A program made the translations under genes and the position numbers. A stretch of DNA of 64,000 nucleotides from Fallopia convolvulus (taxonomy: Eukaryota; Streptophyta; Magnoliopsida; Caryophyllales; Polygonaceae): assembly GCA_964016875.1 (NCBI GenBank), contig OZ024724.1, forward strand, positions 33,131,786 to 33,195,785, in the 5' to 3' direction. The notes under the pieces were generated by a model that had not been told where the DNA came from, searched no databases, and saw only the letters and a list, made by a program, of their open reading frames with translations. Positions 40,967 through 51,429 of the stretch are shown here, in pieces (position 1 is the first letter of the stretch; each line of letters begins with the position of its first letter).

Positions 40967-43373
40967 TGTAATATTCGCATTCCGTTTCCATCTAGAGTGG
41001 AAAAGCAAATTTCTCGGATTACAAGTAGTCGAAATCTTGACCCGCAAGAAACTTCCAAGATAGCCTTTAATTCGATATAATTATTTAGTTAGATAATTTC
41101 CTTAATACCTTATATATATATATATATAATAGATTTTTTTTCCAAATATATCCTAACTAATCCAACTTATATCCTAGTAAGCTAAGATATTATTCTCTTA
41201 ATTAATCTAACCTAATCCTTTAGAACCCACGTACAAAGCCTTACCGGCCTTTAACCTCGTTACCCCTTCTTCTAGCTTTTTCAAAATGCCGCCACCCGAT
41301 TGCTTTCGTTCTCGTTCTCTCACCCCACCTCCTTGTTATTTCCTCTCACGCCTAAAGCCAAGTCGTCGTCGTTCACCAACCGTTGACATCTTTCTATCTC
41401 ATCGTGAACCCTAGGGTTATCACCGAAGGAGTGTTGTTCGCTAGAGGAGTTGATCGTGCCGATTATTGTCGACTTTCGCCGTCGTCCTTGTAAGTCCATT
41501 GGTTAGTAGTTCCTCTTTGTTTTGTATAGCTATATTAGTCGAGTATGTGATCATGTCCCGAGTTTTTCGTCATTGATAAAGTAGTGTTTGGCAGTCGAGT
41601 GGTGAGACTATTGAGGGTGGGTTGTTTCCTAGGTTCGAGCCTGGTATTGGAGAGTCGTTGGGGGTGTTCACGGGCTAAGGATCGGGAGTGGTTGCCTGCA
41701 TAATTGCTTCGGGTTTGAGTCTGAATTTGATTATAAAGGACTACATATATTAGTAGTTGACTTAGTCTTGTTCTAGTGTCTTGTCCATGTGAAAAGTTAC
41801 AAGTTTTCCTATATAAAACTGAGTGTTGGTGACTGGTTTATTTTTGTTTTAAATTTCGTATGTTTCGTTTGATGTCAAACTCGAGTATTATAGTGTGAAT
41901 GGAAGGTTTAAGTCTAGTTGTGGTCCAATCGTTTTAATCTGTAACAAGTTCACTTTGTGTATTGTGAGTGGGATATATTAATAACGAGTGGGTTGGTTGA
42001 ATTAGGATTAGTTGTAGATAGTGGGTCGAACCTTCTTTTAATTTAAGTAGGAGTTTTAATGGATTAAATGGTTAGATAAGTTTAAACATATTATATAGTA
42101 CACCTTTGTATGGTGCGTCATTTATGGGTATGTTTAGTCGTGTTTAATTGTTAGATTCCTGGTAAGTTAGAATTATTTGGCGGGTGTCGGGTTCAGTCTT
42201 TGACTTGGTAACTCTCTTAAATTCCGAGTCTTCTACGTTGCTAAATTTATCGTTATCATGTTTAGGAGGTTCCATTTTTTCGGATTCTTGGTTTTCCGTG
42301 TTTGCTAGAAACCCTTCACTTGAGGTAAGTCGTTTTCGACTTGCTCGGTTCTTTTCTACCTTGTTAGATTGCATACCGTTATAGTAGGGCGGGTTTTGGG
42401 AACTAGTCCCGAATGCCTTTTGAATTGTTTTGAACTTCTTGAATTGTTGTGTGCGTAAAATAGTTTTGAATGGATTTTTATCGAAAGGATATTTTTGGAA
42501 CGTTTTCTCTATGTTGGTACCGTTTCCGACACGGCCCATCGTAGCTGTCGTTGAGGAAGAGTTGGCTATGTATGACCCGTGTGACAGGGAAACCGTGCCC
42601 CTTCAAAACGAAAATTATTATCTATGCTTTTTGGCAAGTGCTCCAGTGGAGGCTTAGCCAGGGTTAGAAGGGAGATTGTGAAGTGGAGTGAGAGGGCCTG
42701 CCTCTGCACTCGGCGCGACGATGAGCGCCTTGGTGGTCGGATTGCGAGACGGAGGAATTGCATTGTTGTGAGGTTGTATTTGTGAATGTGTATGTGGCTA
42801 TGTGTGACTAATTATAACTAATTTAGGTATTTGCCTTTAGAGTTATGATTGCGATTGTGGACTTGGATGCTGACTTTAGAAATGCTTTTAAAATGTCTTG
42901 CAATTTCCGTATTCTTTTGAACTTGTTAGATTAGTAGCTGACCCCTCGGGGAATATTTTTCAGTTCCAGGTATGAATCAGGGAACCGTGCAGGAACCGAG
43001 GCCAAAGGGCGGGGCGGAGCGGTGAAGAGCGCGTGTCATAGTAGGGACGGGTTTACGTTAGTTTAAATATGACTTTCTAGGATGTTGGTTTTACTATTAT
43101 GATGGAGTTAGTATTATTAATTGCCTTTGTTTCCTCGAATAATTTGTTGTTAGTAGTGATTCGTCGGATTTGAATATTTATGATTTCGGGAATACATGCA
43201 TAGCTAAGTTTTCTATGTTTTCTAATTTTTATGAAATAAAAAGGTTGGATGTTTTTATGTTTTCTCGTCATGACCGCGTTGCAAGATCCTAAAGTGTAGT
43301 TGTCAACCTACTTAAATAGTACCTAGTAAGGTCTATTTCTAAGTAGCGCCCTATGGAAAGACGGGGTGTTACA
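40967..43373 (+). repeat. 3' LTR of element D (2407 bp)
   Basis: Same edges as the 5' copy; a TA microsatellite near 41113-41128 and small insertions account for the length difference. Confidence 0.92.
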
Positions 43374-43378
43374 GTTCT

Positions 43379-43722
43379 GGTGGTTCGAAAAGGGACAACT
43401 TAATTTAGGTAATTAATTATCTAGATACTGATTTTTTTTTATCAAAACTTGATTTAAGATAATTTTTTTTACATAAATAGATAAAAAGATAAAGATGGAA
43501 TCATTTTTGTTATTTTTAATTAAATTTTTAATTTAAAAATTATTTTTTACATAAATAGATAGAATTTTTTTATGTGATAGACTTAATTAATATAAATAAA
43601 AATTAATTTTATATATAAGGTGGGGCCAAAATTAACTTGGTGGCTCAAAATTTAGTCAACTAATCATCTAGATATTGAATTTTTTTTATCAAAATTTGAT
43701 TTAAGAAAAATCTTTTACATAA
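43379..43722 (-). repeat. Helitron-derived tandem repeat, middle part
   Basis: Continues the box split by D, then a unit alignable with 32524-32862 (AATTTAGGTAATTAATTATC), with another GTGGGGCC box near 43619. Interrupted by H3 at 43723. Confidence 0.6.
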
Positions 43723-46700
43723 CTAGTTGAGGGCCCCGTACGATGCACGGGGTTTGTTTGGGTTATTATATGTGGTCAGTGTAGAGTTTACAAATAACGT
43801 GTTGTACATAAGGTAAAATAGAATTGGTACAAGAAATGCTCAGATGTTTCAAGATAAGTAGTACAGATGATAAGAGTACGACCAATACTTTCATTGAAGA
43901 TTAGTAGCCCTTCAAAACTATTGTACAAATCTTTGTTTTCTGAGCCAAAAATCTCTTCAGCCTTTCGTAAAGAATCATGTGCAGATTTATACAACACAGG
44001 TTAGTATAATCCAATGTAGCAAGAATTGTGTTCAAGAGAAAAAAAGAGGTGGTAGAAATAAAATATCAACAGTGCCAAAGCTTAACCAGGAGTATAGCAA
44101 TATACAACCTAATGAAGAGCAACCCCTCCCTCAATCACAGAAGAAGCATCGGTCAAGCAAGACATGCCTGAAATGCGTGAATACACATCTCTTGGTCCAT
44201 TAGCAAAAATGCAATAGTTTTTTCACCATTCACCAACAATGGACTACAATGCCACAAAAGTAAAACAGAAAAACTCATTAATTAGAAAGTATATGCATAC
44301 ATACTACACAAATAAAAACATATATTCATCTTCACTTATCTGTAGAATGTAAGGTCTGAGAAAACCAGATATAAAGTGCTTAGATATAAGCCACAATTGA
44401 CAATATATAAACGGAAAACCTACAAATGCAAATCATAATGTTGAAAAAATTCAAAGCAAATTGTATTTATCAACACCAAAAGAGTGAAATAAAAGGCATG
44501 TCAAGACCTCACACCTGGTCATGGCTTTCAGCATAAGCTATGCACTTTTTTCAATATATATATTATTTGTCAAGCTCCAAGATATTTCTTCCATAGACCA
44601 ATCTTGATCCATCTTGTTTTTCACATGATCAATCCACTTATCGAGTATAACCATAGCTAAACGGTAGCCAAAACTGATTCCACCTTCAAGAATGGGTCGA
44701 CAGAAATATGATCCTTCAGAATAGTGTAGAGCAATGAAAAATGCTTTTCCAATGGGGCAACTAAATGAATCTGTTTAACCTGAAATTTTGAACGCACTTA
44801 TAAGTTATAACAGCTATTACATAAGCATATGGAAAGGTTCAATATACAATTTTGACAAAAATCTGAGATGAGTATTCATTATTAGAAGAGGAAAGGTAAA
44901 AAAGAATGAGAGACTTACTCACTTCCTAAAGAGTCATATACAATTTTGATTCATAATGAAGCTGAGGGTGCTTGGTCGTCATTGATTCCTACATTTGATT
45001 GAGAATAAGAACCATCAAAATTTGACAGTAACAAGAGCATTTTCACAACTTCATTTTGTTTCACGATGCACAAATCTCAGTGTTAGAGACTCGGTATGGC
45101 AACAAAATGTTACACTAAAACTATATACAAGACGCGTTTACTGAAAATTCACCCAAAGCCTTTCAAAACTGCAATCGGGTCATATCAGCTTCATCCAATT
45201 CAGCCTCAAGCTTTCTCTATGAACTCAAAGAGCCTGCCAAGACATGCAAGATAGGCTCCAAGGAAAGCCCATTATAACAATCCAATTTGAGCAATGAATC
45301 CTGCACCCGCATTCATTTTCCGTCACATTTTTTCTTAAAATATATTTAATTTAATTTGTAGTTGATCATGTTTAAGAAAACTGATCCAAGGAAAGCCCAT
45401 TATAACAATTCAATTTGAGCAAGAAAATACGAAATATACTTCCAACTAAATAGTAAAAGAAGAGCATACTTAAACCACTCATTAGCATGACAAGACCATT
45501 GGTATTTGCAACATTTTCAGCCTCCACATGATCAGCATTTACAGCATGATGGACGTCCTTATAAAAGGTGTCAAACCCAAAGGCTTTGTCACTTACCTAC
45601 ATCAATCAAATAGTGCAAAGGTAAGAATAGTAAGCCATATTGTTGAGCAGCAATTTGTAGGCTCCATAGAAGGAATAACCTAAGGAGGAAAATGGGAAAT
45701 TTCGTCCAACAATACCTCGACATGAAAGTTTTTAGCAAGAATTCACTAAGAACACAAATGAAGAGCTGGAATTGCAAGACAAGCAGTATCCAGGTAATCC
45801 TCAGGAGAACATGTATAGTCGGCACCAAGAAAAGGCAAGTCACACACACTAATTAAACCTGCCTGTTTTAAGCAATCACAGCGGGTGAATCTAAGAAATC
45901 AGGCAAAGCACACACATTAATTGAATATCAGCAGCCTTCCTCTTTCCCTTCATCATTGTCCTGCAATGAATTTAACCAAATGAGATTCGTACTAACTCTC
46001 TCTTTTAGAAAAAATAGTAATTATACAACCAAACCAAGAAATAGAGTGCAATGCCTGAGGACAGCGAGAAGGAGATCGATGACGGCAAATACAGAGACCG
46101 AGCAGCCGAGGTAGATCAGCACCAATGCGCACCTGAAGCACGCATTGAAGATTCCGACATGTCTTCCACCCATAAAGTCTATCCACCTAACCAGGAGTAA
46201 TCAAATGAAATCAGAAAAAGGGAGTTAGCCCAAGGCAAATAACATGCACACATGCATTAAAACCATGAAGACACTTGAATCATGTAATTGGCTAAAATAG
46301 GACTTACCTTGTTCAAGGCAACTATAAATTATGTGTTCCGCATCTTCAAAAGATTTAGAGATTGAATGGCCTGTGGCTCCAAACCATGCATGATATTCAC
46401 AACAAGGATAGTAATCAAATGAAATCAGAAAAAGGGAGTCAGCCCAAGGCAAATAACATGCACACATGCATTAAAACCATGAAGACACTTGAATCATGTA
46501 ATTGGCTAAAATAGGACTTACCTTGTTCAAGGCAACTATAAATTATGTGTTCCGCATCTTCAAAAGATTTAGAGATTGAATGGCCTGTGGCTCCAAACCA
46601 TGCATGATATTCACAACAAGGATAGTAATATCACATAAAACTGAACCGAGGGATCTTAAATTATTCCAACATAAGCCAACTTTGAATAATTAACAAAATT

Positions 46701-47372
46701 CAGAACCCTACCTATTACTGATGTGGGACATGATTACTACATATGCATGCTCTCAAATTTGAGCAACTCATTAAGCAAAAGAGAATGATGACAAAAAAAT
46801 CCGGAAAGATTAAAAGGAATTCTATCTTAGCCATTTCATCGAACACCATTAGTGCATAAATTTCAAAGTGTAAGGCACATGAACTGAATTTTAAAACATC
46901 CCTGACCATGAACGACAATTCGAAAACCCCTAATGATGTTGAGAATAGTCAAAATAGGAACCCTAAATCGCAATTCAAGTTTCTATTGAGCCCAATTTCA
47001 TAAGATAATGGACCATGAACCAAGAATTGAGAAACCATAAGCATGTACTGCTCAAACTTCGTCGGGAGAGGGTTTTACCTCGGAGGGGAAGTCGATGGAC
47101 GCGAAGAAGGTCACCGGAACAATATCGGGCCTTTGAACGAACCGAGGCCCTTGAAGATGGAGGCGGCAAATTGGCTGAGGGAGTCGCTGCACATAAGAAT
47201 TGCAGAATTTGAAGACTGGAGAAGACGGAGCCGAGAGAGGGGAAAGGGTAAAGAAAGAGGGGAAGGATAAAAGCGGTATAAATTTAGGCAGTCAAATTAT
47301 AAGTTTTAGGCAGGCAATTTTTTTTAACGGGTTACTGTTCACTCAAAAGTGGTGCCTTTATAGGTTTTTTGA
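43723..47372 (-). mobile_element. Helitron H3 (3.65 kb) carrying exon-like fragments
   Basis: Minus-strand start TCAAAAAACCTATAAAGGCA (47372) and end with a hairpin CCCCGTGCATCGTACGGGG, CCCTCAA and CTAG (43723). The insertion is between A and T with no duplication; joining the flanks gives ACATAATTAGATAAAAAG, matching the unoccupied copy near 32857, which fixes both ends. No Rep/helicase. The interior has exon-like minus-strand pieces with plausible splice sites (near 44570-44790, 46040-46190, 46280-46400 and a first-exon-like segment 47070-47260), suggesting captured host gene fragments. I do not recognise their source. Confidence 0.8.
46201..46628. repeat. Tandem duplication 2 x 214 bp inside H3
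   Basis: Units 46201-46414 and 46415-46628 are almost identical (one base differs near 46227/46440). Each contains a minus-strand exon-like segment (YHAWFGATGHSISKSFEDAE) followed by a donor-like GTAAGTCC, so the captured fragment has a duplicated exon. Confidence 0.8.
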
Positions 47373-47652
47373 TTAGATAAAAAGATAAAAATAAAATATT
47401 TTTTGTTAGTTTTTAATTAAATTTCGAATTTAATTTTTTTTTCACATAAATAGATAGAAAAGAATGTCAATGAAAAAAATAAATCAATATAAATAAAAAT
47501 TAATTTTTAAATTTATGGTGGGGCCAGAATTTACGTAGTGGTTCAAAAAGGTATAGCTTTAATATATAGTTATAGATTTTCCTATCTTATAAGATTTCGA
47601 TACATTTTTACTAAAAAAATAAGAATAATATCTATAAAAGATAGATAGTAGA
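47373..47652 (-). repeat. Helitron-derived tandem repeat, right end
   Basis: Matches 32863-33140: TTAGATAAAAAG onwards, GTGGGGCCAGAATTTACGTA box (47517), TCTATAACTATATATTAAAG end on the minus strand (near 47577), then the shared flank TTCCTATCTTATAAGATTTC. Confidence 0.6.
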
Positions 47653-49655
47653 AAGAATACGGAAATTGCAAGACGTTTTGAAAGCACTTCTAAAGTCAGC
47701 ATCCAAGTCCACAACCACACTCATATCTCTAAAGGCCAATACCTAAATTAGTTTTGGTTAGTCACACATAGCTACATACACATTCACAAACACAATCTTC
47801 AATAATGCAATTCCTCCATCTCACATTCCAACTTCCAAGGCGCTCAACCCCGCGCCGGAGTGCAGAGGCAGGCCCTCTCACTCCACTTCTCAATCTCCCT
47901 TCTAACCCCGGCTAAGCCTCCATTGGAGCACTTGCCAAAAACACATGGAGAAAATTTTTCGTTTTGAAGGGGCACGGTTTCCCTGTCACACGGGTCATAC
48001 ATAGACAACTCTTCCTCAACGCCAGCTACGATGGGGTCGTGCCGGAAACGGTACCAACACAGGGAAAACGTTCCAAAAATATCGTTCCGATAAAATGCGT
48101 TCAAAACCATTTTACACACACAACAATTCAAGAAGATCAAACAATTTAAAAAGGTATTCGGGACTAGTTTCCAAAACCCGCCCTACAATAACGGTATGCA
48201 ATCTAACAAGATAGAGAAGAACCGAGCAAGTCGAAAACGACTTACCTTTACACGTGATCCTCAACTGTATACAAGCTAGAGAACTTCAAAAGAAGTGGCT
48301 TCCTAAGAATGATATCAATAAGATTTATTAACACGAGAACTTGGAGTTCTAAGGAATTACTAAAAAAAATAAACCGGACCCGAACCCGCCTCTTGTTATT
48401 AGGCATGATTCTACCAAAACTCACTCTAAACTATACCAAGGAGAAATAAAGTGACTGATTAAATTAACACACACATGAGTCTAATTAATTAGCCCCTAAA
48501 CAAACAAGTTTACGCACTCTAAAATAAAAACGATTAACTTCTTAATTTCCCAATGCACTAACACCCACTAACTTAACGTAACTATAAAGACATGTTTACT
48601 ACTATTTCTAATTAAAGTATCCTAGCCTAATAAAAATTCTGCACAAATCTATGAATAAGTTTCCAAAAGGATTTCAAGTAAATAATTTACTCAAAAACGT
48701 ATTAATTAGGTGACTAGACAATACATATATAAAAGTTCATTAATTACCAACACCATTGTACTCCCCCTTCCTACCCACTCTCGGATTCTTCTTGGCCAGA
48801 AACCAGCCCAAGATTCTACCTAAACGACCAAGTTCCTAATGATCTACCACACTCCCAACACCATCTAGTTAGGGTCGAACGACACCTCCCGCTAGATCAC
48901 CGAGCACCCCCAAGAACTCCCTCTTGCAGCATCGGTGCCTTTAGCGGCTTCCATCCGAGAGACTACACCGCAACAAGGACGAACAAGGATCCCATCCCCC
49001 ATCCAGATCAACACTAGTAAGAAAATAGGGCAAAGGAGAATATTGATCGGAGGTGGAAGTACTCACCGGAAGCGAAGATCCGAACGGAGATGACGACGGC
49101 GACTTCCGACGATTGGCTTTCACCTTTCTGATACACTAACGTGACAATACAGTGTACACGAACCAGTCTACCGTAGGTTCCGGCACGGCGACAACGCTGA
49201 CCCACTGGTGAACATGAGCAGAACGTGGTGTGCGGTGGTAGTAGGCTCCTCCGACGTCTCTTCCGTTGGGTGAAGTCGGTTTGGTTTTTCGAGAGAGAAG
49301 GCAAAAGGATCGAGAATTGGATTCGGCGGAAGATAAGAAGAATTAGGGTGGCTTTCTAGGGTAAACACGCTAGTATGTAGTTAAAGAATATATATATATA
49401 TATATAGGAGTACAACGAGGCTAAACTAAATCTCATTGATAAATTATTTAATAACGAATTTAATTAAATAGATTTATTATACATATACATATCTTTATAC
49501 CTACGTATATGTATAAAGAAAACGAGATTAGGAAACCTCTAACCCATTCCTCGGGTTACTTGCATCCTAAGTCAAAAGATTACTTGTAAAACAAGGAAAA
49601 TTATTTTCCGACCTTAAAAGGGTAAAGTTGGGGAAAAAGAAATCCGACTATTATA
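47653..49655 (-). repeat. Truncated LTR of a D-related chromovirus, minus strand
   Basis: Starts within the reverse complement of the D LTR near position 35225 (GAATACGGAAATTGCAAGAC), so about the last 450 bp of the LTR are missing, and extends to about 49653. There a minus-strand PPT-like AACTTTCTTAAGTGGGATAG and the conserved GTTTCGGAACGAAACTTTC abut it, as in D at 40930-40966. It is therefore a 3' LTR with a stub of internal sequence. Confidence 0.7.
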
Positions 49656-50272
49656 TACTATCCCACTTAAGAAAGTTTCGTTCCGAAACTTTTATAATGA
49701 AGGAAATTATATTCCGAGGTCTTCACAATTCAAATTCTGAATTTTTGTCCCTCAAAAACACCATAGAAGCCATTCAAAAGCTCCACCACAACCCTCCTTT
49801 CCTCCTTTGAGCACCGCCGGCCACCGCCCCTACCGCCCGACACCCCCCGTGCCCTGGTGTCGCCGCCCCTTGACCGTCGGTCTCCCCTGCCTGCCTACAG
49901 AAATCAAATTGTAGGGTATAATTTTTAGCCCTTTTATTTTATTAATTCAATTAAATCATATTTATTAAAATAAGTTGTTAGTAGAGATAAGTACAATAAA
50001 TATGGGCTAATTTGCAAGATTAAATCTATTAAAAATAATAATTGAGATCTTGTTAGTTGGAAAGAGGAGATAAATCAAATAAATAAAGGATTTTGGATAA
50101 TCCCTTATTTTTATATCATGTTATATTTTGCAAGACATGGTTTATAATAAATAATAATAAGAACCCTTGTAAAAGTGTTTTTATATAAAACTACTAGTTT
50201 AAAGTTGGTGGCTTTCTATTATTAAAATACCTTGTTAGAAGAATTATAAGATAAAGAAATATGATTTTATAA
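49656..50272. other. Retrotransposon stub and AT-rich flank of MULE M3
   Basis: About 130 bp of D-like 3' internal sequence, a GC-rich patch (49807-49900, CACCGCCGGCC...), then AT-rich DNA. No gene seen. Ends with the M3 target site ATTTTATAA (50264-50272). Confidence 0.5.
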
Positions 50273-51029
50273 GAAAAAGAGTCGCGTGCGAATGCCCGCG
50301 TGTGTGAGAAATGCGAAAGTCCCCTGGCCGTTCGATCGTATCACACGTACGGTTGAGATTGTTTCTTATTTTTTTACAAAAAAACTGTAAAAAAAAACGA
50401 AACGCGCGACATGGAGCGTTTAGGAGACGCGCTTTTTATAAACTTCTTCGCCTTCTCTTCTCTCGCCATTTCTCTCTCACACACTTTTTAGTGTTTTACA
50501 GTTTCCGAAGCGGTTCGAAGCAGTTCTAAAGTATTTCGTAGCGATTTCAAGCCTGATTCTCACCATTAATGACATTATAAACCTCAATCTAGTTCTAAAT
50601 GAAGAAGCAAAGTTCATCTCAAGAGATTCCAAGTTTTTATCTCTCCTTTTCAAATTTACTGAAACCCTAGGTTTCCGAAGCGGTTGAGAATGAAGGTTTT
50701 TCGTTTTTGTCGAGTGCATATATTCTAAATGTTTGATCAATTGTGTGTGTTTTAGTGATTATTTTTAGTTGTTTGAAGTTAATAATGTCGTTTTTGGTGT
50801 TTTGTGCTTTTTCTGAATAAAAAAATGCATGAATCATCACTTTCTATTTTACTCGATTATTGGTTCTACCACTTGAATAAAATACAAATTATGTGTGCAT
50901 GTGCGTATATGATGTTTTTATCGAGGTTTTTGATGTTGAGTTTTTCAATAGGTGATTGTGGATTTGTTAGTTGCATGGAATGATTTGGTATACGTACGAG
51001 GGGGGAAACGTAGTGATCTTGTGTTGACT

Positions 51030-51370
51030 TTTGTTCATTCATTTATGCATTTTTGTTCATTCAAACTAGCATAGCATTTGTTCATCAGAAATTAGCATTT
51101 TGTTCATAAGAAACTTGTATTTTGGTCATCAGAAACTTGCATTTGTTCATCAGTAAATTGCATTTGTTCATTGGTAACTTGCATTTGTTCATCTGAAACT
51201 TGCATTTGTTCATAAGAAACTTTGCATTTGTTCATAAGAAACTTTGCATTTGTTCATCGAAAACTTGCATTTGTTCATAATAAACTTTGCATTTGTTCAT
51301 AAGAAACTTTTGCATTTGTTCATCGGAAACTTGCATTTGTTCATAAGAAACTTTGCATTTGTTCATCCAG
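51030..51370 (+). repeat. ATTTGTTCAT array upstream of the Ulp1-like gene (M3)
   Basis: About a dozen copies of CATTTGTTCATMAGAAACTT-like units with 21-22 bp period, all forward. Confidence 0.85.
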
Positions 51371-51429
51371 GATCTATTAAACAACGTTCTGCAAATTATA
51401 AACAAGTAAAACATCTAAGGTTTGGTACA

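Larger units (their letters stand above)
33278..43373 (+). mobile_element. Element D: full-length, decayed Tekay/Del-like chromovirus (Ty3/Gypsy)
   Basis: Two 2.4-kb LTRs (33278-35671, 40967-43373) with a perfect 5-bp duplication GTTCT (33273-33277, 43374-43378), degenerate Met-type PBS, gag-pro-RT-RH-INT in the Ty3/Gypsy order, a C-terminal chromodomain and a PPT. Many in-frame stops and substitutions at catalytic residues make it non-autonomous now, but every domain is recognisable. It inserted into a Helitron-derived tandem repeat. Confidence 0.92.

Noticed and set aside
44620..44790. Possible DEAD-box helicase fragment in H3 (QIHLVAPLEKHFSLLYTILK in one frame)
   Set aside because: Another frame over the same bases is longer and equally coherent (GGISFGYRLAMVILDKWIDH), and the expected next helicase motif is absent. 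Left unnamed.
51030..51370. CRISPR-like look of regularly spaced repeats (also in M1 and M2)
   Set aside because: The repeat is only about 10 bp, spacers are similar to each other, the arrays lie in plant MULEs, and no cas genes exist.
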